Positions 7,724 through 16,293 of a stretch of DNA of 64,000 nt are shown here, in pieces. The number at the start of each line of letters is the position of its first letter. Positions within the stretch are counted from its first letter, which is position 1. A model generated the notes under the pieces. It did not search any database, was not told the origin of the DNA, and was given only the letters and a program-made list of their open reading frames with translations. The position numbers and the translations under genes are program-made. The DNA is taken from NCBI GenBank assembly GCA_020632955.1, contig JACKEO010000005.1, positions 186,001-250,000 of the forward strand, given 5' to 3'. The stretch comes from Alphaproteobacteria bacterium. GTDB taxonomy: Bacteria; Myxococcota_A; UBA796; GCA-2862545.

Positions 7724-10700
7724 ATGAACCTGCGGTCCCATCACCTGGTCCTGTCCCTCCTCCCGATCGTGGCCTGCACCGAGGGCAAGGAGGGCGACCT
7801 CATCGGCAAGGACGACACCGATGTGGCCGACGTCGACGGCAAGGACACCGACCGCCTCGATCCGGGGGGCGAGGTGGTCTACGTGGTGCAGGGCGTGGAC
7901 GCCGGGCCCTCCCAGGTCGCCGCCGGCGGGCAGCTCGTCACGCTGACCGGCCTGCTGGAGGACGGGGACGAGGGCTGGGAGCCCCAGTGGGTGCAGACCG
8001 CGGGACCGCCCGTGGCCCTCGACGCCGCCACCAGCCTCACGCCTTCCTTCACCGCACCCCGGGTGGAGGCCGACACGCTGCTGCTCTTCACGCTGCAGGG
8101 GCTGCGCGGGCTGCGGCCGGTGGCCACCGACGACACCACGGTGCTCGTGCGCGCCAACCTCGCGCCCACCGTGGACGCGGGGCTCGACCAGGCGGTGGAC
8201 GAGGAGGTGCAGGTGGTGCTCGCGGGCACGGCGGAGGACGCCGACGGGAGCATCGCCGACGTGATCTGGACCCAGCTGTCGGGTCCCGAGGTGGTGCTCG
8301 GGGGCACCGACCCGCTCCAGCCCTCCTTCCAGGCCCCGAAGGTGCCGGGCGTGGTCACGCTGCTCTTCCGCCTGGACGTCACCGACGACGAGGGCGGGGT
8401 GGGCACCGACTACACCACCGTGCAGGTCACCCCGGTGAACCTCCCGCCGCGCGTGGGCGCGGGCGTCGACCAGGTGGTGGAGGAGGGGGCCTCCGTCGGG
8501 CTCTTCGGCACGGCCACCGACGACGACGGCGAGGTGCGCGGCACGCTCTGGGTGCAGACGCAGGGGCTGCCCGTGACGCTCACGGGGGCCACCACGCTCA
8601 CGCCCACCTTCCAGGCCCCGCCCACGGGCGTGGGCACCACGCTGGTCTTCCGGCTGGAGGCCGTGGACGACGACGGGCTGCTCGGCACCGACACCGTGCA
8701 GGTGGTGGTCACCACGACCAACCCGCCCCCCACGGTGGACGCCGGCGGCGATCAGGAGGTCTTCGAGCGCCAGGTGGTCACCCTGACCGGATCGGCCTCC
8801 GACGACAGCGACGTGGCGTCCACGCGGTGGGTGCAGGTGGCGGGTCCGCCGGCCTTCCTCGCCGACCCGGCGTCGCTGGTGACCACCTTCACGGCACCCT
8901 CGTGGCCCGAGCGCATCACCGTGGCCTTCCGCCTGGAGGCCACCGACGACGAAGGGGCCACGGCCACCGACACCGTGGCCATCGTGGTGGTGCCCAGCAA
9001 CCTGCGGCCGGTGGTGGACGCCGGGGACGATCAGGACGTGCTCGAGGGCGACGCGGTCTCCCTCTCCGGCACGGCCTCGGATCCCGACGGCACCGTGGCG
9101 ACCACCGTGTGGACCCAGCTGGCGGGACCGCAGGTCACCCTCGACGATCCCGCCTCGCTGACCCCCGCCTTCTCCGCGCCGCTCGTGGCGAAGCCGGAGG
9201 CGGTGGTCTTCTCGCTCACGGCCACCGACGACCTCGGCCGCGCGTCGACCGACGTGGTGGTGGTGCGCATCACCCCGCTGAACGCGCGGCCCGTGGCGGA
9301 GGCCGGCGCCGACCGTCGGGTCACCGCGGGGGCCGTCGTCACCCTGGTGGGCAGCGCCACCGACGCCGACGGCACCATCGTTCGGGTGGCCTGGCGCGAG
9401 CTCGGCACCGATCTCGTCACCCTGTCCGACACCGACGTGCTCTCGCCGAGCTTCACCGCGCCCGACCTGGACTTCCCCGTGGGGCTCACGTTCGAGCTCG
9501 AGGTGGAGGACGACGAGGGGGCGGTGTCCACGGATCGCGTGCGCATCACCGTGGACCCCGACGAGACCGTGAACCTGCGGCCGTCGGCCTACGCCGGCCC
9601 CGATCGCACCGTGACCCCCGGGGTGGTGGTGCAGCTGCAGGGCACGGCCTCGGACCCGGACGGCAGCATCGTGGCCACCCGCTGGACCCAGGTGGCCGGC
9701 CCCACCGTGAGCCTGGCCGATCCCGACACCCTCACGCCTCGGTGGACCGCTCCCGACGTGGTGTGCGCCGACGTGGTGGTGATGGAGCTGGAGGTGGAGG
9801 ACGACGCGGGCGCCGTGCGCACCGACCGGGTGTCGGTGATCGTGCAGGGGCTCGAGAGCGCGGCACCGCTGCCCCTGCCCGCGGTGTTCGACCTCGAGCA
9901 GGACGACGGGGGCATCCGCCAGGACGGTGACGTGTGGGCGTGGGGCGTGCCCACCACCGGGCCGGGCGCGGCCTACACGGGCACCCGGGTGTGGGCGACG
10001 AACCTCGACGGGGGCTACCCGCCCAACGCGGTGGCGAGGGCCTGCCTGCCGCCGCTGGACCTCACGGGCCAGCTCTCGCCCACGCTCAGCTTCCGGCTCT
10101 TCCTCGCGCTCGTCAACGACGCCTTCCTCGTCGAGGGCCTCGACCCGCGCGCGGGCTGGGTGCCGCTGGTGGACGCGGTGCCCCCTCCGAGCCTCGTGGC
10201 GGTGGGGCAGCCCTCCTGGCCGAGCACGCCGGTGTCGGAGACGTGGGTGTTCACCGCGGTGCGACTGCCGTTGTGGCTGGGCGACACCGCCCGCGTGCGG
10301 CTCGTGCTCGCCAGCTCGCCGTCCGCCGAGGCGGCGGGTGCCTACGTGGACGACCTGCGTGTGGACGACGAGTCCTCGGACCCCGACGCCGACGGTCTGG
10401 ACGGCGTGCTCGACGAGTGGCTGCTGCACGGCACCGACCCCTTCGTGGCGGACGCCGACGGCGACGGCGCGCTCGACGGGCTGGAGGTGGCCTCGGGCAC
10501 CGATCCCCGCAACCCCGCCGACGTCCCCGGGCTCACGCCGCGTCTCCCGGGCTTCCGCCTGGACTTCGAGGCGGATGCGGGCGGGCTGGTGTCGACGGGA
10601 TCGACCTGGGAGATCGGCGCGCCCGCGATGGGCCCCGGTCGCGCCGCGTCGGGTTCCACGGTGTGGGCCACGGGGCTCGCGAGTGGCTACCGCGGCCACA

Positions 10701-13261
10701 CGCGGGCGTACCTCTACCTGCCCCCGGTGGACCTCCGGGCGGCGTTGGACCCCACGCTGTCGTTTCGCGGCTGGTTCCGCATCCTGGCCCAGGACGGCGT
10801 GCTGCTCGAGGCCTGGCACGGGCCATCCGCCACGTGGCGGCCGGTCGTGGGCGTGCAGCCGCCGTACGACGGTACCGACGCGATCGGTCTCGCCGCCTGG
10901 CGGCGACTGGGTGGGTCGACGGGCACGTACGACCCGGTGGCGGTCTCCCTCGCTCCCTGGGTGGGCGAGGTGGTGCGCCTGCGCTTCGCCTTCCGCAGCG
11001 ACTACAACGGCGAGTCGTGGGGGGCCTACCTCGACGACGTCGGCGTCCACGAGGAGGGCGCGGATCCGGATGCCGACGGTGTGCCCGGAATCCTCGCCGA
11101 GCTCGCGCGCGGGCTCGATCCCTTCGCGTGGGACAGCGACGGCGATGGGTTCTCGGACGGCGCCGAGCGCGATGCGGGCACCGACGGGCGCGATCCCGCG
11201 TGGTCTCCCGGCGTGACCACCTTCCTGTCGCCGGGCACCCTGCTTGACTTCGAGGACGGTCCGGGTGGGCTCGTGGCCACCAGCGCTCCGTGGGAGCACG
11301 GCGTCTTCGCGAGCGGGCCGCCGCTCGGTGCGCCCAGCGGCACCCGGGGGTGGGCCACCGTGCTCGGCGGGGACTACCGCATCGACGCGGAGGGCTACCT
11401 CCACCTGCCGCCCCTGGATCTGGCGGAGGTCGCGCCCACCACGCTGAGCTTCCGGCTGTGGAGTCGGAGCGTCTCGCTGGATGGCGTCTCGGTGGAGGTG
11501 GCGCGCCCCGATGGGACCTGGGCCACGCTGGCGCCTGCGCAGCCCGCCTACGACGGGAAGGACGCCCTGCTGCGACCTGCGTGGGTGAACCAGCGTGACG
11601 TGAAGGAGCCCGTGTTCGCGGCCTTCTCCCTGGGCGACCTCACCGGCGGCATGGCGCGCCTGCGCTTCGCCTTCCGGTCGAACACCGACGGCAGCGTGGG
11701 GCCTGGTGCCTACCTCGACGACCTGGCCCTCGACCTCGAGTCCGCAGACCCCGATGGTGACGGCCTCGTCGGTGTGCTCGACGAGCTGCGCACCTGGGGT
11801 ACCGACCCCTACCTGGCCGACACCGACGGCGACGGCTTCCTCGACGGGGAGGAGGTGGCAGCGGGCACCGATCCCCTCCTGCCGTCCGACCACCCGGGCG
11901 TGGTGCATCTGGGTCCCGGCACCTACCTGGACTTCGAGGCGGACGACGGGGGCCTCGCGGCCTCGGGTGCGCCCTGGGAGGTGGGGGTGCTGGCCTCGAC
12001 GGCGACGAAGGCCTTCAGCGGGAGCCGGGTCTGGGCCACCGACCTCGACGACTACTACGGTCCCAGCGAGCACGGCTGGGTGGGCCTGCCGCCGATCGAC
12101 GTGCCCGCGGCGGGCTCCACCACGCTCAGCTTCCGGATGTGGGTGGAGGGACGCCCGCTGGACGGCCTGTCGGTGGAGGCGTGGCGACCCGCGACCGGGT
12201 GGACCACGCTGCAGCCCGCGCTCCCGGCCTACGACGGGCAGGATGCGCTCGGGCGTCCGGCATGGGTGACCCAGTCCTTCCTGAAGGCGCCGGTCTGGGC
12301 TGCGCTCCCCCTGGACGCCTTCGCCGGCACGACGGCGCGTCTCCGCCTGGCCTTCCGCTCCAACGAGGACGGCGCGTACGCGTTCGGGGCCGTGATCGAC
12401 GACCTCGCCATCGACGTGGAGTCCGACGATCCCGACGGCGACGGCCTCGTGGGCGTGGTGGACGAGTTCCTCGCCTACGGCACCGACCCCTACCTGCCGG
12501 ACACCGACGGCGACGGCGTGGACGACGGCGACGAGGTCGCCGCGGGCACCGATCCCCTCAACCCCGCCGACCACGCCACCGAGCTGTACCTCGCGCCCGG
12601 CAGCTACCTCGACTTCGAGCGAGGTCCTTCCGGCCTGGTGGCCTCCTCCGTCGACTGGGCCTTCGGCACCCCCACCCGGGGTCCTGCGGGCGCATGGAGC
12701 GGCTCACAGGTCTGGGCCGTCGGACTGACCACCGCCTACCGGACGCCCGCGGCGTCGTCGCTCTGGTTGCCCCCCGTGGACGTGCCGGCGTCGGGAGAGG
12801 CCGTGCTGTCCTTCCGGGTGTACATGCACTCCTCGAACGACGGGCTCTCGCTGGAGGCGTGGACCGAGGACGGCACCTGGGTGACCGTGCTGCCCGACGT
12901 GCTCCCCTACAACGGGACGGACGGCGTGGGACGGCCCGCCTGGAACTACCGGTACGGTCCGAACGACTCCTACGTGTGGGCCGCCTTCTCGCTGGCCCCG
13001 TGGGCCGGCGGCCTCGCCAGGCTGCGCCTCGCCTTCCGCGCGAACGCGGACGCGTTCGTGGGCTGGGGCGCCTTCGTCGACGACATCGCGGTCGACCTCG
13101 AGAGCTCCGATCCGGACGGCGACGGCCTCGACGGCGTGATCGACGAGTGGATGCTGCATGGCACCGATCCCTACCGGTGGGACAGCGACGGTGACGGCTT
13201 CGGCGATGGCGCCGAGGTGGCGGCCGGCTCCGACCCGCTCGACGCCCAGGATGTGCCGTGA
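7724..13261 (+). CDS. Giant surface lipoprotein: seven PKD/Ig-like repeats and five lectin-like modules with calcium-binding repeats
   Basis: An 1845-residue exported lipoprotein (lipobox LPIVAC near residue 17). An acidic linker is followed by seven PKD/REJ-like beta-sandwich repeats of about 90 residues (about 45-715), recognisable by P-x-VDAG-x-DQ starts, WTQ-GP middles and F-L-x-TDDEG endings. Five modules of about 225 residues follow, starting near 719, 945, 1174, 1402 and 1629. Each begins LDFE-x6-GL, holds VWAT and YLPP-DL and LSFR segments resembling MAM or jelly-roll folds, and ends in thrombospondin type 3-like acidic loops (DPDGDGL, GTDP, DTDGDGF). It is probably a calcium-stabilised cell-surface adhesion or matrix protein. 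No enzyme domain is visible. Confidence 0.88.
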   Translation: MNLRSHHLVLSLLPIVACTEGKEGDLIGKDDTDVADVDGKDTDRLDPGGEVVYVVQGVDAGPSQVAAGGQLVTLTGLLEDGDEGWEPQWVQTAGPPVALDAATSLTPSFTAPRVEADTLLLFTLQGLRGLRPVATDDTTVLVRANLAPTVDAGLDQAVDEEVQVVLAGTAEDADGSIADVIWTQLSGPEVVLGGTDPLQPSFQAPKVPGVVTLLFRLDVTDDEGGVGTDYTTVQVTPVNLPPRVGAGVDQVVEEGASVGLFGTATDDDGEVRGTLWVQTQGLPVTLTGATTLTPTFQAPPTGVGTTLVFRLEAVDDDGLLGTDTVQVVVTTTNPPPTVDAGGDQEVFERQVVTLTGSASDDSDVASTRWVQVAGPPAFLADPASLVTTFTAPSWPERITVAFRLEATDDEGATATDTVAIVVVPSNLRPVVDAGDDQDVLEGDAVSLSGTASDPDGTVATTVWTQLAGPQVTLDDPASLTPAFSAPLVAKPEAVVFSLTATDDLGRASTDVVVVRITPLNARPVAEAGADRRVTAGAVVTLVGSATDADGTIVRVAWRELGTDLVTLSDTDVLSPSFTAPDLDFPVGLTFELEVEDDEGAVSTDRVRITVDPDETVNLRPSAYAGPDRTVTPGVVVQLQGTASDPDGSIVATRWTQVAGPTVSLADPDTLTPRWTAPDVVCADVVVMELEVEDDAGAVRTDRVSVIVQGLESAAPLPLPAVFDLEQDDGGIRQDGDVWAWGVPTTGPGAAYTGTRVWATNLDGGYPPNAVARACLPPLDLTGQLSPTLSFRLFLALVNDAFLVEGLDPRAGWVPLVDAVPPPSLVAVGQPSWPSTPVSETWVFTAVRLPLWLGDTARVRLVLASSPSAEAAGAYVDDLRVDDESSDPDADGLDGVLDEWLLHGTDPFVADADGDGALDGLEVASGTDPRNPADVPGLTPRLPGFRLDFEADAGGLVSTGSTWEIGAPAMGPGRAASGSTVWATGLASGYRGHTRAYLYLPPVDLRAALDPTLSFRGWFRILAQDGVLLEAWHGPSATWRPVVGVQPPYDGTDAIGLAAWRRLGGSTGTYDPVAVSLAPWVGEVVRLRFAFRSDYNGESWGAYLDDVGVHEEGADPDADGVPGILAELARGLDPFAWDSDGDGFSDGAERDAGTDGRDPAWSPGVTTFLSPGTLLDFEDGPGGLVATSAPWEHGVFASGPPLGAPSGTRGWATVLGGDYRIDAEGYLHLPPLDLAEVAPTTLSFRLWSRSVSLDGVSVEVARPDGTWATLAPAQPAYDGKDALLRPAWVNQRDVKEPVFAAFSLGDLTGGMARLRFAFRSNTDGSVGPGAYLDDLALDLESADPDGDGLVGVLDELRTWGTDPYLADTDGDGFLDGEEVAAGTDPLLPSDHPGVVHLGPGTYLDFEADDGGLAASGAPWEVGVLASTATKAFSGSRVWATDLDDYYGPSEHGWVGLPPIDVPAAGSTTLSFRMWVEGRPLDGLSVEAWRPATGWTTLQPALPAYDGQDALGRPAWVTQSFLKAPVWAALPLDAFAGTTARLRLAFRSNEDGAYAFGAVIDDLAIDVESDDPDGDGLVGVVDEFLAYGTDPYLPDTDGDGVDDGDEVAAGTDPLNPADHATELYLAPGSYLDFERGPSGLVASSVDWAFGTPTRGPAGAWSGSQVWAVGLTTAYRTPAASSLWLPPVDVPASGEAVLSFRVYMHSSNDGLSLEAWTEDGTWVTVLPDVLPYNGTDGVGRPAWNYRYGPNDSYVWAAFSLAPWAGGLARLRLAFRANADAFVGWGAFVDDIAVDLESSDPDGDGLDGVIDEWMLHGTDPYRWDSDGDGFGDGAEVAAGSDPLDAQDVP

Positions 13262-13391
13262 CGAAGGTGTTGCACGGCAAGAGGAGCCAGCAACGCCCGA
13301 TCTCGGAGCGGTGACCGGTCCGTGGGGGTCTGGCGGTCTCTCGCGAGGGTCCGCTGTGTCATGATGAGGTCAACGGATCCCTGGAGGTCCC

Positions 13392-14846
13392 ATGCGACAC
13401 GCCCTCGTCCTGCTCCCGGTCTGCCTGCTGGCCTGCGAGGTCGCCGCGCCGCCCGTCGACGTGGAGGACCTGCCGGCCCTCGAGGTGCTGAGTCCCGTGG
13501 ATGGCGCCGACGTGCGCGTGGAGGACGGCGTCGTCTTCCGGGTGCGGGTGCGCGACGGGGTGGGCCCCGTCGAGATCGTCAACAGCGGCGAGCGGGTGCT
13601 CGGGTCCGCCGAGCCCGATGCCGACGGCGTGGCCTCGATCCCCGTGCGCTTCAGCCGGGGCGAGCAGGTCACCTGGCGCGCGCGGGCCGGCGCCGAGCTC
13701 ACCCCGCAGCAGCACCTCGGGGTGCACGCGCCGCCCGGGAGCTTCACCGTGCGCATGGAGCCCGAGGTGCTGCGGCACCGGGCGTCGGCCTGGGTGGAGA
13801 TCGGGCGCACCAGCGTCGACGCCGAGGGCGACGAGGTGGACTACCGGGTCACCTGGTTCGTCGGCGACGTGGCGGTGGCGGAGGGCTTCGTGCTGCCCGA
13901 GGGCGTGGTCCTGCGCGGCGACGCGCTCCGTGCCGAGGTGGTGGCCTTCGACGCCTGGCACGACGGGCCCACGGTGCGCGCGTCCGGGCAGGTGGTGAAC
14001 ACGCCGCCCCGGGTGAACCGCCTGAGCTGGAAGCCGCCGGAGCCGGTGTCGGGGGACCGGGTGGAGATCCAGCTGGAGGTGATCGACCTCGAGGGCGACG
14101 AGGTGGACGTGCTGACCGCGTGGCGCGAGCAGCCGGTGGCGCCCCACTACCGGAGACACGAGTGGGAGATCTTCCAGGGGTCCTTCGAGGTGCCCGAGGT
14201 GCGCGCTCCTGCGCCGCAGGGTCCCCTCCGCGTGCAGGTCCTGGCCGACGACGGCTTCGACGAGCGCGAGGTGCAGGTCACCATCGGCCGCGGGAACGAA
14301 CCGCCCGAGATCGCCGAGATCCAGGTGCGGCCCGCGATGCCGGTCACGGGGATGACCCTGCGCGCCACCACCGTGGCGTTCGAGCCCGACGACGAGGCCA
14401 TCACGGTCGAGCACACCTGGCTGGTCGACGGCCTCCCCGTGCCGGGTGTCACCGAGCCCGTCCTGGCGAACGTCCAGCGCGGCCAGGAGATCGTGGTGGA
14501 GGTGGTGGCCACCGATGCCCTGGGGCTGTCGGCGACCGCGCGCAGCGAGCCCATCCTGGTGCGCAACGCCCGTCCGCCCGTGCCCGACATCGCCTTCCAG
14601 CCCGCCAGCCCGATGCCGGGCGAGGCCATCGCATGCCAGGTCACGCCGAACCCCGACCTCGAGGGGGATCCGATCAGCGTCACCACCTCGTGGATCGGCC
14701 CCGACGGCCTGTACGGCGCGGGGCCGGAGCTGGCGGCCGGCGTCACCCTGGAAGGCGAGACCTGGCGCTGCGAGGCACGGCTCGACGACGGTCAGGGGGG
14801 CGTGCTGCTCTGGTCGGCGTCGGTCACGGTGGCGCCGCCGTCCTGA
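13392..14846 (+). CDS. Lipoprotein with Ig-like repeats
   Basis: A 484-residue exported protein with signal peptide and lipobox CLLAC (Cys near residue 15). The rest is about four to five Ig/PKD-like beta-sandwich units, marked by VNTPPRVNRL, NEPPEIAEI and NARPPVPDIAF boundaries and W-x-VDG-x-VPG cores, the same building block as in the N-terminal half of the 1485-residue RCC1 lipoprotein at 37795. GGAGG lies ahead of the ATG. It follows the giant lipoprotein by 130 bp on the same strand, so the two may be expressed together as surface proteins. No catalytic motif is visible. Confidence 0.82.
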   Translation: MRHALVLLPVCLLACEVAAPPVDVEDLPALEVLSPVDGADVRVEDGVVFRVRVRDGVGPVEIVNSGERVLGSAEPDADGVASIPVRFSRGEQVTWRARAGAELTPQQHLGVHAPPGSFTVRMEPEVLRHRASAWVEIGRTSVDAEGDEVDYRVTWFVGDVAVAEGFVLPEGVVLRGDALRAEVVAFDAWHDGPTVRASGQVVNTPPRVNRLSWKPPEPVSGDRVEIQLEVIDLEGDEVDVLTAWREQPVAPHYRRHEWEIFQGSFEVPEVRAPAPQGPLRVQVLADDGFDEREVQVTIGRGNEPPEIAEIQVRPAMPVTGMTLRATTVAFEPDDEAITVEHTWLVDGLPVPGVTEPVLANVQRGQEIVVEVVATDALGLSATARSEPILVRNARPPVPDIAFQPASPMPGEAIACQVTPNPDLEGDPISVTTSWIGPDGLYGAGPELAAGVTLEGETWRCEARLDDGQGGVLLWSASVTVAPPS

Positions 14847-14861
14847 TCGGGGCCGCGTCCG

Positions 14862-15209
14862 TCAGCCCTCGCGGGGCGGCAGGTGGTCGATGCCCCGCTC
14901 CAGGCGGGCCTCGAGGCAGGCGGCGCTGCCGGCCTGCAGCCGTCGGCAGGGCGTGGGGCGGTGGGCGTAGACGCCGCAGCGCACCTTGCGGCCCACGGTG
15001 CCCTCGAGGGCCACGCACCGGGGGTCGTCGGTGGTGAGCCGCATGTGGGGCACGCCGTCGGGGTCGTCCACCACGTAGCGGCGGCGCAGGCCGGGGTCCT
15101 TCACGAGGCGGTTCCCGCGGTCCTCGATCTCCACGTACCAGGGGTAGCCCTCGGCACGGTTCTCGGCGGGGTTGCAGCAGCAGGCGCCGCAGGTCTGGCA
15201 GTCGAGCAC
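14862..15209 (-). CDS. YkgJ-type Cys-cluster protein
   Basis: A 115-residue protein of the family annotated as putative zinc/iron-chelating. Its signature is CQTCGACCC at residues 4-12, followed by C75, C78-like (KVRCGVY) and CRR/ACLEA cysteines, giving the usual split eight-Cys cluster. The GTG start at 15209 has GAGG a few bases upstream and places the cluster right at the N-terminus as in the family. It is divergent from mutM across a gap with paired CGATACC elements. Family members bind a metal or Fe-S cluster; the reaction is unknown. Confidence 0.85.
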   Translation of the reverse strand: MLDCQTCGACCCNPAENRAEGYPWYVEIEDRGNRLVKDPGLRRRYVVDDPDGVPHMRLTTDDPRCVALEGTVGRKVRCGVYAHRPTPCRRLQAGSAACLEARLERGIDHLPPREG

Positions 15210-15237
15210 GGGACCTCGGGCCAGCGGCCCGGCTGCC

Positions 15238-15299
15238 GGTATCGTGGGTCCCGTCGGGCGCGGAGGCCCGCCCGGCCCTGGCGCTGTCCGCACGATACC
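15238..15299. promoter_or_regulatory. Divergent promoter region with paired CGATACC elements
   Basis: A perfect 9-bp inverted repeat, GGTATCGTG (15238-15246) and CACGATACC (15291-15299), spaced 44 bp, lies between the two divergent genes. Each arm presents CGATACC toward its gene, 28 bp (minus side) and 18 bp (plus side) before the start codons. This suggests mirrored core promoters or one bidirectional operator. Confidence 0.4.
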
Positions 15300-15317
15300 C
15301 GGGGGCGGGGAGGGGAC

Positions 15318-16217
15318 GTGCCCGAGCTGCCCGACGTCGAGGTCTACCGGGAGCGGCTGGAGGCGCGGCTGGTGGGGCAGCAGCTCCTCGGCGTGCGGCT
15401 GCGCAGCCCCTTCCTGCTGCGCACGGCGGTGCCTCCGCTCTCGGACGCCACCGGGCGCACCTTCCGGGCGGTCCGTCGGGTGGGCAAGCGCCTGGCCCTG
15501 GGCCTCGACGGCGACCTCTGGCTGGTGATCCACCTGATGGTGGCCGGCCGGCTCCGCTGGGCGAAGGTGGGCGCGAAGCCGCCGGGCCAGGGCGGCCTCG
15601 CGGCCTTCGACCTGCCCACGGGCACGCTGATCTTCACCGAGGTGAGCAAGAAGAAGCGGGCCAGCCTGCACGTGGTGGCCGGGGAGGGGGCGCTGGCCGA
15701 CTTCGACCGCGGGGGGCTGGATCCCCTCACGGCCACGCCTGCCCAGGTGGCGGAGCGCCTGCGCGCCGAGCGCCACACGCTCAAGCGCAGCCTCACCGAC
15801 CCCACGCTGTTCGACGGCATCGGGGGCGCCTACGGCGACGAGATCCTGCACCGCGCGGGGCTGTCGCCGGTGGCCTGGTCCGACGGCGTGGACGACGCGG
15901 GCATCGCCCGGCTCACCGACGCCATGCGCGACGTGCTCACCTGGTGGACCGACCACCTGCGCGCCGAGGTGGGCGACGGCTTCCCCGACAAGGTCACGGC
16001 CTTCCGCCCCGAGATGGCGGTGCACGGCAGGCACGGACAGCCCTGCCCGGTGTGCGGCGACCCGGTGCAGCGCATCGTCTACGCCGATCGCGAGACGAAC
16101 TACTGCGCCACCTGCCAGACGGGCGGCGTGCTGCTGCGCGACCGGGCGCTGTCGCAGCTGCTGAAGAAGGACTGGCCGCGCACCCTGGAGGAGCTGGAGG
16201 AGCTGCGCCGACGCTGA
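15318..16217 (+). CDS. mutM: Formamidopyrimidine-DNA glycosylase (Fpg/MutM)
   Basis: A 299-residue base-excision repair enzyme that removes 8-oxoguanine and formamidopyrimidines and nicks the abasic site. The start MPELPDVEVYR gives catalytic Pro2 and Glu3, and Lys57 (VGKRLAL) is the DNA-contact lysine. The helix-two-turn-helix region includes LKRSLTDPTLFDGIGGAYGD. The C-terminal zinc finger has Cys243, Cys246, Cys263 and Cys266. The GTG start follows a purine-rich GGGGAGGGG. It is slightly longer than the usual 270 residues through a short C-terminal extension rich in Glu, Leu and Arg. Confidence 0.96.
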   Translation: MPELPDVEVYRERLEARLVGQQLLGVRLRSPFLLRTAVPPLSDATGRTFRAVRRVGKRLALGLDGDLWLVIHLMVAGRLRWAKVGAKPPGQGGLAAFDLPTGTLIFTEVSKKKRASLHVVAGEGALADFDRGGLDPLTATPAQVAERLRAERHTLKRSLTDPTLFDGIGGAYGDEILHRAGLSPVAWSDGVDDAGIARLTDAMRDVLTWWTDHLRAEVGDGFPDKVTAFRPEMAVHGRHGQPCPVCGDPVQRIVYADRETNYCATCQTGGVLLRDRALSQLLKKDWPRTLEELEELRRR

Positions 16218-16293
16218 CCCCTCCGGCCGCGACGCGCGGGGGGCGGCCGCGCCTCGCCCCGACCCGCTCCGACGTGTATGCTCGCGCCCCGGA

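Noticed and set aside
7355..12574. Very long antisense open frame opposite the giant lipoprotein
   Set aside because: It is rich in His, Arg, Gly and Val with no domain pattern, as expected from the complement of a GC-rich repetitive gene, and the + strand product has clear domains and a lipobox.
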